From DATDAH01 sp036525535 (GTDB taxonomy: Bacteria; Actinomycetota; Acidimicrobiia; Acidimicrobiales; DATDAH01): a stretch of 11,741 nt of DNA. A program made the translations under genes and the position numbers. Within the stretch, counting starts at the first letter, position 1; each line of letters opens with the position of its first letter. Where the stretch lies: positions 1 to 11,741 of the forward strand of contig DATDAH010000044.1 in NCBI GenBank assembly GCA_036525535.1, read 5' to 3'. Below the pieces are notes generated by a model. It was not told the origin of the DNA and did no database searches. It worked only from the letters and a program-made list of their open reading frames with translations. Below, one piece after another: positions 1 through 9,561 of the stretch.

Positions 1-638
1 GCCGGCGCCACCACGGGCTCGGGGGCGGGGGCGACGACCACCTCGGGCACGGGCTCGATCAGCCGCTCGGGCTCGAGCACCTCAGCGGTGAGGTCGTCCT
101 CGACGGGGGCGTCTACCGGTCGGCCCGCGGTTCGCTTGTCGACGACGTAGGTCCGGGCCAGGAGGTCACCCACGCGTTGGTGGCGGCGCGTGAGGCTGGC
201 CGACGTGTAGGCCACCAGGGGTAGGCCGGGGAGGATGTCGATGACCCAGGCGATGGTCCGGACCAGGGCCCGTCCGATCCCGGCCCGCTCACCGTCGCGG
301 CGCTGGAGGCGGAGGTCGGCGGCCAGGTACCCCGGGGACCAGCCTTTGCGTCCTGGGAGCACGACGAGGAAGAGCAGGACCGCAACCGCGAAGGCGCCGA
401 GGGTGATGGCGAGGTCCGGACCCCGGAGCACGATGGTGGTGTCCCGGATGAAGACGGCGAGGTCACCCTCGATCCACTGGACCGGGGCGCCTCCGTCGGC
501 CTCGTTGCCGGAGTAGGCGTCGGCCAGCAGGAGGGCGGGCACGGCGCCCGCCAGGCCACAGAGGACCAGGTCGATGAACCACGCCCCACCCCGGCGGGCG
601 ACCACCGCGGTCGGGTCGGTGAGGGGGCGCCGTGTCAC
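1..638 (-). CDS. RDD-family membrane protein, partial (C-terminus beyond left edge)
   Basis: Reading the minus strand from GTG at 638 gives 212 uninterrupted codons that run off the left edge. An AGGAAGGGA Shine-Dalgarno sequence lies just upstream (about 641-649), which supports this start. The signature RDD residues are visible: ARRGGAWFID near residues 14-23 (Arg then Asp in the first membrane segment) and RRHQRVGDLLA at 151-161 (the second Asp in a short loop). Hydrophobic segments are at about 19-39, 76-95 and 125-145. After residue 167 the protein becomes a proline-, glutamate- and valine-rich tail (LEPERLIEPVPEVVVAPAPE), probably cytoplasmic and disordered. RDD proteins are poorly understood; some have been linked to ion or proton transport, but no substrate can be assigned here. 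It is divergent from glyS, with 73 bases between starts. The family call is firm; the function is unknown. Confidence 0.85.
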   Translation of the reverse strand, partial: MTRRPLTDPTAVVARRGGAWFIDLVLCGLAGAVPALLLADAYSGNEADGGAPVQWIEGDLAVFIRDTTIVLRGPDLAITLGAFAVAVLLFLVVLPGRKGWSPGYLAADLRLQRRDGERAGIGRALVRTIAWVIDILPGLPLVAYTSASLTRRHQRVGDLLARTYVVDKRTAGRPVDAPVEDDLTAEVLEPERLIEPVPEVVVAPAPEPVVAP

Positions 639-698
639 CGTCCCTTCCTAGCATCGTGACCTCCCACCAAAGCCCCCGGGCGGACCGATGGTCGCCGG

Positions 699-704
699 TA
701 CGAT
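699..704 (+). promoter_or_regulatory. -10 box for glyS, leaderless type
   Basis: TACGAT fits the actinobacterial TANNNT -10 consensus and is followed by seven bases and then the ATG at 712. Transcription would begin at or next to the start codon. No Shine-Dalgarno sequence precedes this ATG, and no clear -35 hexamer is visible. The call rests on sequence only. Confidence 0.55.
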
Positions 705-711
705 CCGGGCC

Positions 712-2049
712 ATGGCTCCCCCCGCCGACGTCCAGCCTGACGCGCCCGACGACCGGATGCAGAAGATCGTCAACCTCTCCAAGCGCCGGGGTTTCGTGTT
801 CCCCTCGGCCGAGATCTACGGCGGCTTCCGCTCGGCCTACGACTACGGCCCCATCGGCGTCCTGCTCCTGCGCAACGTCAAGGACGCGTGGTGGCGCTCC
901 ATGGTCCAGCTGCGCACCGACGTGGTCGGCTTGGACGCCGCCATCCTCTCGCCGCCCGCCGTGTGGGAGGCCTCCGGGCACCTGGCCAACTTCACCGATC
1001 CGCTGGTCGACTGCCGGGAGTGCCAGTCCCGGTGGCGCCTGGACAAGCTCGACGATCCCGACGTCTGCCCGAGCTGCGGCGCCCGGGACAGCTTCACTGA
1101 AGCCCGGGCGTTCAACCTGATGTTCAAGACCCATGCCGGCCCGGTGGAGGGGGAGGGCAACGACGTCTACCTCCGCCCCGAGACGGCCCAGGGCCACTTC
1201 GTCAACTTCGCCAACGTGCTCCAGGCCAGCCGCAAGAAGCCGCCGTTCGGCATCGCCCAGGTGGGCAAGTCCTTCCGCAACGAGATCACCCCGGGCAACT
1301 TCATCTTCCGCACCCGCGAGTTCGAGCAGATGGAGATGGAGTTCTTCGTGCCGCCCGACGAGGGCCAGAAGTGGTTCGAGTACTGGTGCGAGGAACGGAT
1401 GCGCTGGTACACCGACCTCGGCATCCCGGCGGAGGACCTGCGCCTGCGCCACCACGACGCCGACGAGCTCTCCCACTACTCGGCCGGCACCGCCGACGTC
1501 GAATACCGCTTCCCCTGGGGGTTCGACGAGCTCGAGGGGATCGCCAACCGCACCGACTTCGATCTCAAAGCGCACGCCGAGCACTCGGGCGAGACGCTGG
1601 ACTTCTTCGACCCGGCCACCGAGACCCGCTACGTGCCCCACGTGATCGAGCCCGCGGCGGGCGCCACCCGGACGCTCATGGCCTTCCTGCTCTCGGCCTA
1701 CGACGAGGAGGAGGTCAAGGGCGAGACCCGGGTGGTACTCCGCCTTCACCATCGCCTGGCGCCGTACAAGGTCGCGGTCCTACCCCTGTCCCGCAAGGAG
1801 GAGCTGACCGGCCCCGCCCGGGAGGTTTTCGCGTTGCTCGCCCCCGAGTTCATGTGTGACTACGACGAGACGCAGTCCATCGGCCGGCGGTACCGCCGCC
1901 AGGACGAGCTGGGCACGCCGTTCGCCGTGACCTTCGACTTCGACTCGCTCGAGGACAACGCCGTCACCGTCCGCGAGCGCGACTCGATGGAGCAGGAGCG
2001 GATCCCCGTCGACGGCCTCGTCGCGTACCTGCGGGAGCGGATGGCCTGA
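712..2049 (+). CDS. glyS: Glycyl-tRNA synthetase (single-chain, dimeric type)
   Basis: Charges tRNA-Gly with glycine in the cytoplasm using ATP. The 445-residue chain is the single-subunit class II GlyRS type found in actinobacteria, not the alpha2-beta2 enzyme of E. coli. In order it shows the N-terminal catalytic start (IVNLSKRRGFVFPSAEIYGG, about 19-38), a zinc ribbon with C101, C104, C119 and C122, class II motif 2 beginning FRNE at 188-191 and followed by TREFEQMEMEFF, and motif 3 GATRTLMAF with Arg320. The HGTP-type anticodon-binding domain covers roughly the last 100 residues (from YKVAVLPLSRKEE to YLRERMA). An in-frame ATG at 688 lies upstream, but 712 is preferred because of the well-placed -10 box at 699-704 and the family's N-terminus. 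Its TGA overlaps the ATG of the next gene by one base, implying co-transcription and translational coupling. Confidence 0.97.
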   Translation: MAPPADVQPDAPDDRMQKIVNLSKRRGFVFPSAEIYGGFRSAYDYGPIGVLLLRNVKDAWWRSMVQLRTDVVGLDAAILSPPAVWEASGHLANFTDPLVDCRECQSRWRLDKLDDPDVCPSCGARDSFTEARAFNLMFKTHAGPVEGEGNDVYLRPETAQGHFVNFANVLQASRKKPPFGIAQVGKSFRNEITPGNFIFRTREFEQMEMEFFVPPDEGQKWFEYWCEERMRWYTDLGIPAEDLRLRHHDADELSHYSAGTADVEYRFPWGFDELEGIANRTDFDLKAHAEHSGETLDFFDPATETRYVPHVIEPAAGATRTLMAFLLSAYDEEEVKGETRVVLRLHHRLAPYKVAVLPLSRKEELTGPAREVFALLAPEFMCDYDETQSIGRRYRRQDELGTPFAVTFDFDSLEDNAVTVRERDSMEQERIPVDGLVAYLRERMA

Positions 2050-2864
2050 TGGGTGAGGAGGCGGAGTACCAGCGCCTCAATCGGCTGTGGTGGGACGAGC
2101 GCGTCCCCGTCCACGCCGACAGTGACTTCTACGACCTGGACGGCTTCGTCGCCGGTCGCGACACGCTCCAGCCCTTCGAACCCGAGGTCGTCGGTGCGGT
2201 CGCCGGACTCGAGCTGGTCCACCTGCAGTGCCACATGGGGATGGACACCCTGTCGTGGGCCCGGCGGGGGGCCCGGGTGACCGGCCTCGACTTCTCGACG
2301 CCGGCCATCGACACGGCGAGGGGCCTGGCCGACCGGATCGGTGTCGAGGACGCCCGGTTCGTCGTCGCCGACGTCTACGACGCCGTCAAGGTCCTCGGCA
2401 CCGACTACGACCTCGCCTACCAGAGCCTGGGGTCGCTCAACTGGCATCCCGACATCGACCGTTGGGCCGCCGTCCTCGCCGCCCTGGTCCGCCCGGGTGG
2501 TCGCTACTTCCTGCTCGAAGCCCACCCCCTGGGGTGGATCCTCGACGACGACGGGGAGCGGGTCGAGAACGGCTACTTCTTCGATCCCCGGGGGAACCGC
2601 TGGATCGACGAGGGCGGCACCTACGCCGACCTCTCGGCGAAGACGGTCAACAACGAGACCCTGGAGTACACCCATGCGGTGAGCGAGGTCATCACCGCGC
2701 TCCTGGGTGCCGGCTTCGTCCTCGAGCACTTCGCCGAGCACCCCTACGCGGTCCACGCCATGTGGCCGTGGCTGGAGGAGCGGGGCCACCGGCAGTGGTT
2801 CGCCCCGGAGGGACGGCCCGCCCTCCCGATGATGTACTCGCTGATGGCCCGGAGATCCGACTGA
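2049..2864 (+). CDS. Class I SAM-dependent methyltransferase, substrate unknown
   Basis: A 271-residue protein with a Rossmann-type methyltransferase core. Motif I is the strand and loop VHLQCHMGMDTLSWARRG (57-74), where family members usually have a Gly-rich loop, followed by the acidic motif II residue in VTGLDFS (D81). The motif V/VI region reads LVRPGGRYFLLEAHP, and the C-terminal part is aromatic and acidic. The N-terminus (YQRLNRLWWDERVPVHADS) resembles uncharacterised actinobacterial methyltransferases. The substrate cannot be read from the sequence. Its ATG overlaps the glyS stop (TGATG), so it is probably translated by coupling from the glyS transcript. A link to tRNA or translation is possible from position alone, but that is inference. 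Confidence 0.85.
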   Translation: MGEEAEYQRLNRLWWDERVPVHADSDFYDLDGFVAGRDTLQPFEPEVVGAVAGLELVHLQCHMGMDTLSWARRGARVTGLDFSTPAIDTARGLADRIGVEDARFVVADVYDAVKVLGTDYDLAYQSLGSLNWHPDIDRWAAVLAALVRPGGRYFLLEAHPLGWILDDDGERVENGYFFDPRGNRWIDEGGTYADLSAKTVNNETLEYTHAVSEVITALLGAGFVLEHFAEHPYAVHAMWPWLEERGHRQWFAPEGRPALPMMYSLMARRSD

Positions 2865-2875
2865 TCGGCTCTGGG

Positions 2876-2881
2876 TAGGGT
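2876..2881 (+). promoter_or_regulatory. -10 box for ppdK, leaderless type
   Basis: TAGGGT matches TANNNT and ends six bases before the GTG of ppdK at 2888. It lies in the 23-base gap after the methyltransferase stop. No Shine-Dalgarno sequence is seen, so a leaderless ppdK transcript is likely. The box suggests that ppdK and terC form a transcription unit separate from glyS. Confidence 0.5.
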
Positions 2882-2887
2882 CCGGCG

Positions 2888-5485
2888 GTGACCTGGATCT
2901 ACGGATTCGCTCATCCCCACCCAACGCCGCCCCGGGACCTGAAGGATCTGCTCGGCGGCAAGGGCGCCAACCTGGCCGAAATGACGTCCGTGCTGGAGCT
3001 CCCCGTCCCGCCCGGCTTCACCATCACCACCGAGGCTTGTGTCGCCTACCTGGCCGAGGGCTGGCCCGACGGCTTGGACGCCGAGATCGCCGACCACGTG
3101 GCCGCTCTGGAGGAGGCGATGGGCCGTCGGTTCGGTGACCCCGACGATCCGCTTCTGCTCAGCGTGCGCTCGGGCGCCAAGTTCTCGATGCCTGGGATGA
3201 TGGACACGATCCTGAACCTCGGACTCAACGACGAGAGCGCCGCCGGCCTGGCCGAGGTCACCGGCCACCGGTGGTTCGCCCTCGACAGCTACCGGCGCCT
3301 GATCCAGATGTACGGGACGACGGTGGCCGGGGTCGACGGCGAGGTGTTCGACCACGTCGACGGCCTCGACGAGGAGCGGCTCGCCACCGAGGTGGAAGGC
3401 TTCGGCCGGGCCTACGAGGGTGCCGTCGGCTCACCGTTCCCGCAGGAGCCGGGACGGCAGTTGCGCGAGGCGGTGGAGGCGGTGTTCCGCTCGTGGAACA
3501 CGCCCCGGGCCGACGCCTACCGACGCCGGGAGGGGATCCCGGACGACCTCGGGACGGCCGTGAACGTCCAGGTCATGGTGTTCGGCAACCGCGATGACCG
3601 CTCGGGGACCGGTGTGGGCTTCACCCGGGACCCCGCCACCGGGGCACCGGGGCTGTACGGCGATTTCCTCGTGAACGCCCAGGGTGAGGACGTCGTCGCC
3701 GGCATCCGCAACACCCTGCCGCTGACCGAGCTCGGCGAGCACTTCCCGGATCTGGCCGGTGAGCTGCAGGAGATCTTCGACCGACTCGAGCAGCACTATC
3801 GGGACATGATGGACATCGAGTTCACCATCGAGCAGGACAAGCTCTGGATCCTCCAGACCCGGGTCGGGAAGCGCACCGGTGCCGCCGCGGTCCGCCTCGC
3901 CGTGGCCATGAACCAGGACGAGCACATCGCGCTGAGCCCGGCCGAGGCGGTCGATCGGGTCCTGCCCGAACACATCGACCAGCTCCTGCACCCCCAGCTC
4001 GCCGACTTCCCCCCGGAGGACCTGCTGACGACCGGGTTGGGCGCCAGCCCCGGCGCCGGCGTGGGACGGGTGTACTTCACGGCCGACGCCTGTGTGGACG
4101 CCGTCGAAGCGGGGGAGCGGGCGGTCCTCGTCCGCCATGAGACGTCGCCGGAGGACATCCACGGCATGGCGGCGGCCGAAGGGGTGCTCACCGCCCGTGG
4201 GGGCCTCGTCAGCCACGCCGCCGTCGTCGCCCGGCAGTGGGGCAAGCCCGCCGTGGTCGGGGCCCAGGAGATCGAGGTCGGGGAGTCGTCGATGGAGGTC
4301 GGCGGCGTGACCCTCGAGGAAGGGGACTACCTGTCGATCGACGGCACCACCGGCGACGTCGTGCGGGGCGAGGTGGCGACGACCGAGGGGAAGCTGCCGG
4401 ACGAGCTGACGACGGTCCTGACGTGGGCGGACGAGATACGGGCCGAGCGGCTCGGGGTGCGGGCCAACGCCGACACCGGCGCCGACGCGGCCCGGGCCCG
4501 GGCGTGGGGCGCTGAGGGGATTGGGCTCTGCCGGACCGAGCACCAGTTCCTCGGTGACCGTCTCCCCCTGGTCCGCCGCATGATCCTGGCCGAGACCGAC
4601 GAGGACGAGGTCACCGCCCTGGAGGAGCTCGGAGCCCAGCAGCGGGCGGACTTCGAGGGGTTGCTCGAGGCCATGGACGGGCTACCCGTGACCGTGCGCC
4701 TCCTCGACCCGCCGCTGCACGAGTTCCTGCCCGACCTGGACGAGCTCATCGCAGGAGAGGCACGGGACGAGCTCGACGCCGAGGAAGTCGAGCTGCTGGC
4801 CGCCGGGCGGAAGTGGCGGGAGCAGAACCCGATGCTGGGCGTCCGCGGTGTGCGCCTGGCGGTGCTCCGGGAGGGCCTCTACCGCACGCAGGTGCGGGCC
4901 CTGCTCGACGCGGCCGAGGCCCGGACGAAGGCCGGGGGCACGCCGATCGTCGAGGTCATGATCCCGCTCGTCGTCGTCCGCGAGGAACTGGCCCTGGCCC
5001 GCTCGTGGGTCGAGGAGGAGCTGGCCGCCCGACCCGAGGGGGCGACCGGGACCGTACGGATCGGCACGATGATCGAGACGCCCCGGGCGTGCGTGCGAGC
5101 CCACGAGATCGCCGAGGTGGCCGACTTCTTCTCGTTCGGCACCAACGACCTCACCCAGCTGACGTTCGGCTTCAGTCGGGACGACGTGGAGGGCCCGTTG
5201 ATGACCGCCTACCTCGAACGGGGCCTGCTGGCCGCCGACCCGTTCAGCACCGTCGACCAGGGGGGCGTCGCCGACCTGATCCGCCTCGGGATCGAGGGCG
5301 GTCGACGCACGCACCCCGGCCTGAAGGTCGGGGTCTGCGGCGAGCACGGCGGCGACCCGGCGTCGATCGCGGTGTTCCTCGGCCTCGGGGTCGACTATGT
5401 CTCCTGCTCGCCCTTCCGGGTGCCGATCGCCCGCCTGGCGGCGGCCCGGGCGGTGCTCGACGAGGCGACGATCCCGGCAGACTGA
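2888..5485 (+). CDS. ppdK: Pyruvate, phosphate dikinase
   Basis: Interconverts pyruvate, ATP and phosphate with phosphoenolpyruvate, AMP and pyrophosphate in the cytoplasm, acting in gluconeogenesis or reversible glycolysis. At 865 residues it is full length for the family. The N-terminal ATP-grasp domain shows LLGGKGANLAEM (Lys25), SVRSGAKFSMPGMMDT (Arg94) and GVGFTRDPATG. The swivelling phosphohistidine domain carries TARGGLVSHAAVV with the catalytic His443. The C-terminal PEP/pyruvate barrel has RLLDPPLHEFLP, GTNDLTQLTFGFSRDD and VGVCGEHGGDP with the catalytic Cys817. The residue two before His443 is Val441; the plant and many bacterial enzymes have Thr there, the target of the PDRP regulatory kinase/phosphatase. 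The GTG start is set by the -10 box six bases upstream and the family N-terminus. terC follows after six bases. Confidence 0.97.
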   Translation: MTWIYGFAHPHPTPPRDLKDLLGGKGANLAEMTSVLELPVPPGFTITTEACVAYLAEGWPDGLDAEIADHVAALEEAMGRRFGDPDDPLLLSVRSGAKFSMPGMMDTILNLGLNDESAAGLAEVTGHRWFALDSYRRLIQMYGTTVAGVDGEVFDHVDGLDEERLATEVEGFGRAYEGAVGSPFPQEPGRQLREAVEAVFRSWNTPRADAYRRREGIPDDLGTAVNVQVMVFGNRDDRSGTGVGFTRDPATGAPGLYGDFLVNAQGEDVVAGIRNTLPLTELGEHFPDLAGELQEIFDRLEQHYRDMMDIEFTIEQDKLWILQTRVGKRTGAAAVRLAVAMNQDEHIALSPAEAVDRVLPEHIDQLLHPQLADFPPEDLLTTGLGASPGAGVGRVYFTADACVDAVEAGERAVLVRHETSPEDIHGMAAAEGVLTARGGLVSHAAVVARQWGKPAVVGAQEIEVGESSMEVGGVTLEEGDYLSIDGTTGDVVRGEVATTEGKLPDELTTVLTWADEIRAERLGVRANADTGADAARARAWGAEGIGLCRTEHQFLGDRLPLVRRMILAETDEDEVTALEELGAQQRADFEGLLEAMDGLPVTVRLLDPPLHEFLPDLDELIAGEARDELDAEEVELLAAGRKWREQNPMLGVRGVRLAVLREGLYRTQVRALLDAAEARTKAGGTPIVEVMIPLVVVREELALARSWVEEELAARPEGATGTVRIGTMIETPRACVRAHEIAEVADFFSFGTNDLTQLTFGFSRDDVEGPLMTAYLERGLLAADPFSTVDQGGVADLIRLGIEGGRRTHPGLKVGVCGEHGGDPASIAVFLGLGVDYVSCSPFRVPIARLAAARAVLDEATIPAD

Positions 5486-5491
5486 TCCGAG

Positions 5492-6481
5492 ATGCTCGTC
5501 GCCGCCCAGGAGGCCGCCAACTACGCCGACTTCGCGGTGCCCGCGTGGGTCTGGCTCGCGTTCCTGGCCGGCTTCATCGGGCTGCTCCTGGTCGACGTGT
5601 TGGTCATCCACCGCACGGCCCATGTGGTCACCACCCGACAGGCGGCCATAGAGAGCGCGGTCTGGATCGCCATCGGCCTGAGCTTCTCGCTGGTGATCCT
5701 GGCCTGGCAGGGCACCCAGGCCGCGGGCGAGTACGTGGCCGGCTACCTGATCGAGGAGAGCCTCTCGATCGACAACGTCTTCGTCTGGGCCCTGATCCTC
5801 AGCTTCTTCGCCGTGCCCCGGGCGTACCAGCACCGGGTCCTCTTCTGGGGAATCTTCGGTGCCCTGATCGCCCGAGCCGTCTTCATCTTCGGCGGCGTGG
5901 CCCTGCTCGACCACTTCGACGGCGTCATCTACATCTTCGGCGCGATCCTGCTCATCACCGCGGTCCGTCTCCTGATGGGGGGCGAGAGCGAGGTCAACCC
6001 CGAGTCGAATCCGCTGTTGCGGATCTTCCGTCGTGTGATCCCGTCCACCTCGGAATACGACGGCCACCGCCTCCTCACGCGGAAGACCGGCGTGCTGCTG
6101 GCCACGCCCCTGCTCGCGGTCGTCGTGGTGGTGGAGACCAGCGACGTCGTCTTCGCCGTCGACTCGATCCCCGCCATCCTGGCGGTGACCCGGGAGGAGT
6201 TCGTGGTCTACACGTCGAACGCCTTCGCCATCCTCGGCCTCCGGGCCCTCTACTTCCTCCTCGCCGACCTGAAGGACCGCTTCGAGTACCTGCGCCACGG
6301 GCTGGCCGTGATCCTGGCCTTCGTGGGCGTGAAGATGCTCATCGCCGAGTGGGTCTACATCCCCGTCGGGGTGTCGCTGGCGGTCATCGCCACGGTCCTG
6401 GTGGTCTCGGTGGTCATCTCGGCTCGTCACGACGCGGTCCCCGGGGGCGACCTGGAGCCGGCCGACCAGCACGACGAATGA
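5492..6481 (+). CDS. TerC-family integral membrane protein (probable metal ion exporter)
   Basis: A 329-residue polytopic membrane protein of the TerC/Alx family. Hydrophobic segments occur at about 18-39, 55-72, 95-108, 117-138, 145-162, 200-214, 220-245 and two more near the C-terminus. The family's acidic signatures are intact: EESLSIDNVFVW (E88, E89, D94, N95) and ETSDVVFAVDSIPA (E215, D218, D224), within the membrane where metal binding is expected. Characterised relatives include E. coli Alx and Bacillus MeeY/MeeF, which export manganese; others are tied to tellurite resistance or to metal loading of secreted enzymes. The true ion here is unknown. No yybP-ykoY manganese riboswitch fits in the six-base gap after ppdK, so it is probably co-transcribed with ppdK. 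The ATG is preceded only by a weak GAG. The charged tail from about residue 308 is likely cytoplasmic. Confidence 0.93.
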   Translation: MLVAAQEAANYADFAVPAWVWLAFLAGFIGLLLVDVLVIHRTAHVVTTRQAAIESAVWIAIGLSFSLVILAWQGTQAAGEYVAGYLIEESLSIDNVFVWALILSFFAVPRAYQHRVLFWGIFGALIARAVFIFGGVALLDHFDGVIYIFGAILLITAVRLLMGGESEVNPESNPLLRIFRRVIPSTSEYDGHRLLTRKTGVLLATPLLAVVVVVETSDVVFAVDSIPAILAVTREEFVVYTSNAFAILGLRALYFLLADLKDRFEYLRHGLAVILAFVGVKMLIAEWVYIPVGVSLAVIATVLVVSVVISARHDAVPGGDLEPADQHDE

Positions 6482-6510
6482 ACGCCGCCGACCACCACGG
6501 AAGCCACTGG

Positions 6511-6516
6511 TAGCGT
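6511..6516 (+). promoter_or_regulatory. -10 box for the dnaG-rpoD operon
   Basis: TAGCGT matches TANNNT and lies in the 58-base gap between terC and dnaG. Seven bases later is an ATG (6524) that opens a four-codon ORF rather than dnaG itself. No recognisable -35 hexamer is seen. This is the most likely start of the dnaG-rpoD transcript. Confidence 0.5.
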
Positions 6517-6523
6517 GCGAGCG

Positions 6524-6538
6524 ATGGAGGTCGAGTGA
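6524..6538 (+). other. Four-codon leader ORF (MEVE, stop) containing the dnaG ribosome binding site
   Basis: ATG GAG GTC GAG TGA sits seven bases after the -10 box and ends one base before the dnaG GTG at 6540. The same bases form a GGAGG Shine-Dalgarno sequence (6526-6530), nine bases from the dnaG start. If the transcript begins at A6524, a ribosome could start on this minigene leaderlessly and also bind the Shine-Dalgarno for dnaG, so the two would compete or be coupled. It may be coincidence; only the layout is seen. Confidence 0.35.
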
Positions 6539-6539
6539 C

Positions 6540-8274
6540 GTGGGGATACTCGACGAGGACATCCCGAGGGTGCGTGAGGCCTCGGACATCGTCGCCCTGG
6601 TGACCGAGCACCTGCAGCTCAAGCGGGTCGGAAGCCGGTGGACCGGGCTGTGCCCGTTCCACACCGAGAAGTCCCCGTCGTTCTCGGTCAACGCCGAGGA
6701 GGGCCTGTACTACTGCTTCGGCTGCGGGGCCAAGGGTGACGTCATCACCTTCGTGCGGGAGATCGAACACCTGGACTTCGCCGCGGCAGTGGAGCGGCTC
6801 GCGGCTCGGGCGGGGATCACCCTGCGGTACACGACCGGCGGCGAAGGCGAGCGGCGGTCGAAGAAGTCGCAGATGGTGGCGACCATGGAGGCGGCCGTGG
6901 CGTGGTACCACGAACGCCTCCTGTCCTCGCCCGACGCGGCGGACGCCCGGAAGTACCTGCGCGGTCGCGGCTTGGACGGCGAGATCGTGCGCCAGTACCG
7001 CATCGGGTGGGCGCCCGACGACTGGGACGTGCTGGTCCGCGACATCGACGTCGGCTTCGAGCGGCTGGTCGAGGTCAACCTGGCCATCCTGAACAAGCGC
7101 AACCGGCGTCAAGACGTGTTCCGCAACCGGATCCTCTTCCCGATCTTCGACAGCCAGGGCGATCCGGTCGCCTTCGGGGGAAGGGTCCTGCCCGGCGGCG
7201 ACGGCCCGAAGTACAGGAACTCCTCCGAGACGCCGATCTACGCCAAGAGCAAGGTGCTCTACGGGCTGAACTGGGCCAAGGGGGCCATCGTCGAGGCCGA
7301 CGAAGCCATCGTCTGCGAGGGCTACACCGACGTGATCGGCATGGCCCGGGTCGGCCTGGGCCGGGCCGTGGCGCCTTGTGGCACCGCATTGACCGAGGAC
7401 CACGTCCGCCTGCTGACCCGCTTCGGCAAGCGCATCGTGCTGGCTTTCGACGCCGACGCCGCCGGTGAGAACGCCGCCGCCCGGTTCTATGAGTGGGAGG
7501 GGAAGTACGAGGTCGCGGTCCGGGTGGCTGCCCTGGAGCCGGGCAAGGACCCCGGGGACCTGGCCCAGCACGATCCCGACGCCCTCCGCCGAGCGGTCGA
7601 GGAGTCGGTGCCGTTCCTGCGCTTTCGCTTCGACCGGGCGCTGGCCGGCCAGGACCTGACGTCGCCCGAAGGCAAGGCCCGGGCGGCGGACCGGGTACTG
7701 CCGGTCATCGCCGAGCACCCCGACGAGATCGTTCGGGACCAGTACGTGATGGACCTGGCCGACCGCTTGCACCTCGACCCGGATCGGCTCCGGAGTCGCC
7801 TGAAAGTGGGTGCCCGGCGCGAGGTCGAGGTGGTCGAGCGGGTGGCCGCCCCGTCGGCCGCCAGTGGACGCGAGCTGGAAGCACTGCGGCTGCTCATCCA
7901 CCGCCGGGCGGAGATCGCCGACCGGCTGGACGCCACCCTGTTCGCCGACCCCACGGCCCGCGAGGCCTACACCCTCCTGATCGACTCGCCGTCGGTCCAG
8001 GACGCGGCCATGGCTGCTGAGCTCTCCACCCAGGATCTGCTCTTCCGCCTCACTCAGGAGGAGGCGACCGAGGGCCCGACCGCGGTGGACGTCGCCGCCC
8101 TCTTGGTCAAGGACGCACTGAGTCGGATGAGCGCCGAGGTCCGGCGCACCGACGACATCGCGCTCATGCACGAGATCAACGGACTGATGGACCGGATCCA
8201 GGTGCCCGACGTGGACGTTACGGTCGTGGACAAGGCATTGGAACTGTTGCGGGGCCACGGACGTGGGAGCACCG

Positions 8275-8300
<26 letters not shown>
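6540..8300 (+). CDS. dnaG: DNA primase
   Basis: Synthesises the RNA primers for chromosomal replication at the fork together with the replicative helicase. The 586-residue protein has the full DnaG order. A CHC2-type zinc finger uses C38, H41, C59 and C62 (CPFHTEK ... YYCFGC). The RNA polymerase core follows, with the TOPRIM glutamate in VCEGYTDVIG (E260), the GTALTEDH loop, and the metal-binding acidic pair in AFDADAAGENAA (D304, D306). A C-terminal helicase-interaction region follows from about residue 430 and is less conserved, as usual. GTG is chosen because MGILDEDIPRVREASDIV matches DnaG N-termini and a GGAGG lies nine bases upstream. The 3' end overlaps the start of rpoD, forming the dnaG-rpoD part of the macromolecular-synthesis operon; rpsU is absent, as is usual in actinobacteria. 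Confidence 0.97.
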
Positions 8301-9558
<1,258 letters not shown>

Positions 9559-9561
9559 GCC

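Noticed and set aside
113..589. 158-codon minus-strand frame at the left end
   Set aside because: Its product is Ser/Pro/Arg-rich without motifs. The overlapping minus-strand frame from GTG 638 has the RDD signatures, membrane segments and a Shine-Dalgarno.
688..711. Upstream ATG 688 as the glyS start
   Set aside because: It would place the -10 box TACGAT inside the coding region and adds eight residues (MVAGTIRA) not typical of the family; ATG 712 fits the box spacing.
5486..5491. Manganese riboswitch (yybP-ykoY) before the TerC-family gene
   Set aside because: Only six bases separate ppdK from terC, far too few for the riboswitch, and no matching structure is seen.
8219..8224. TACGGT inside dnaG as a private rpoD promoter
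   Set aside because: TANNNT occurs often by chance within coding sequence; there is no -35 and no spacing to a start that would support it.
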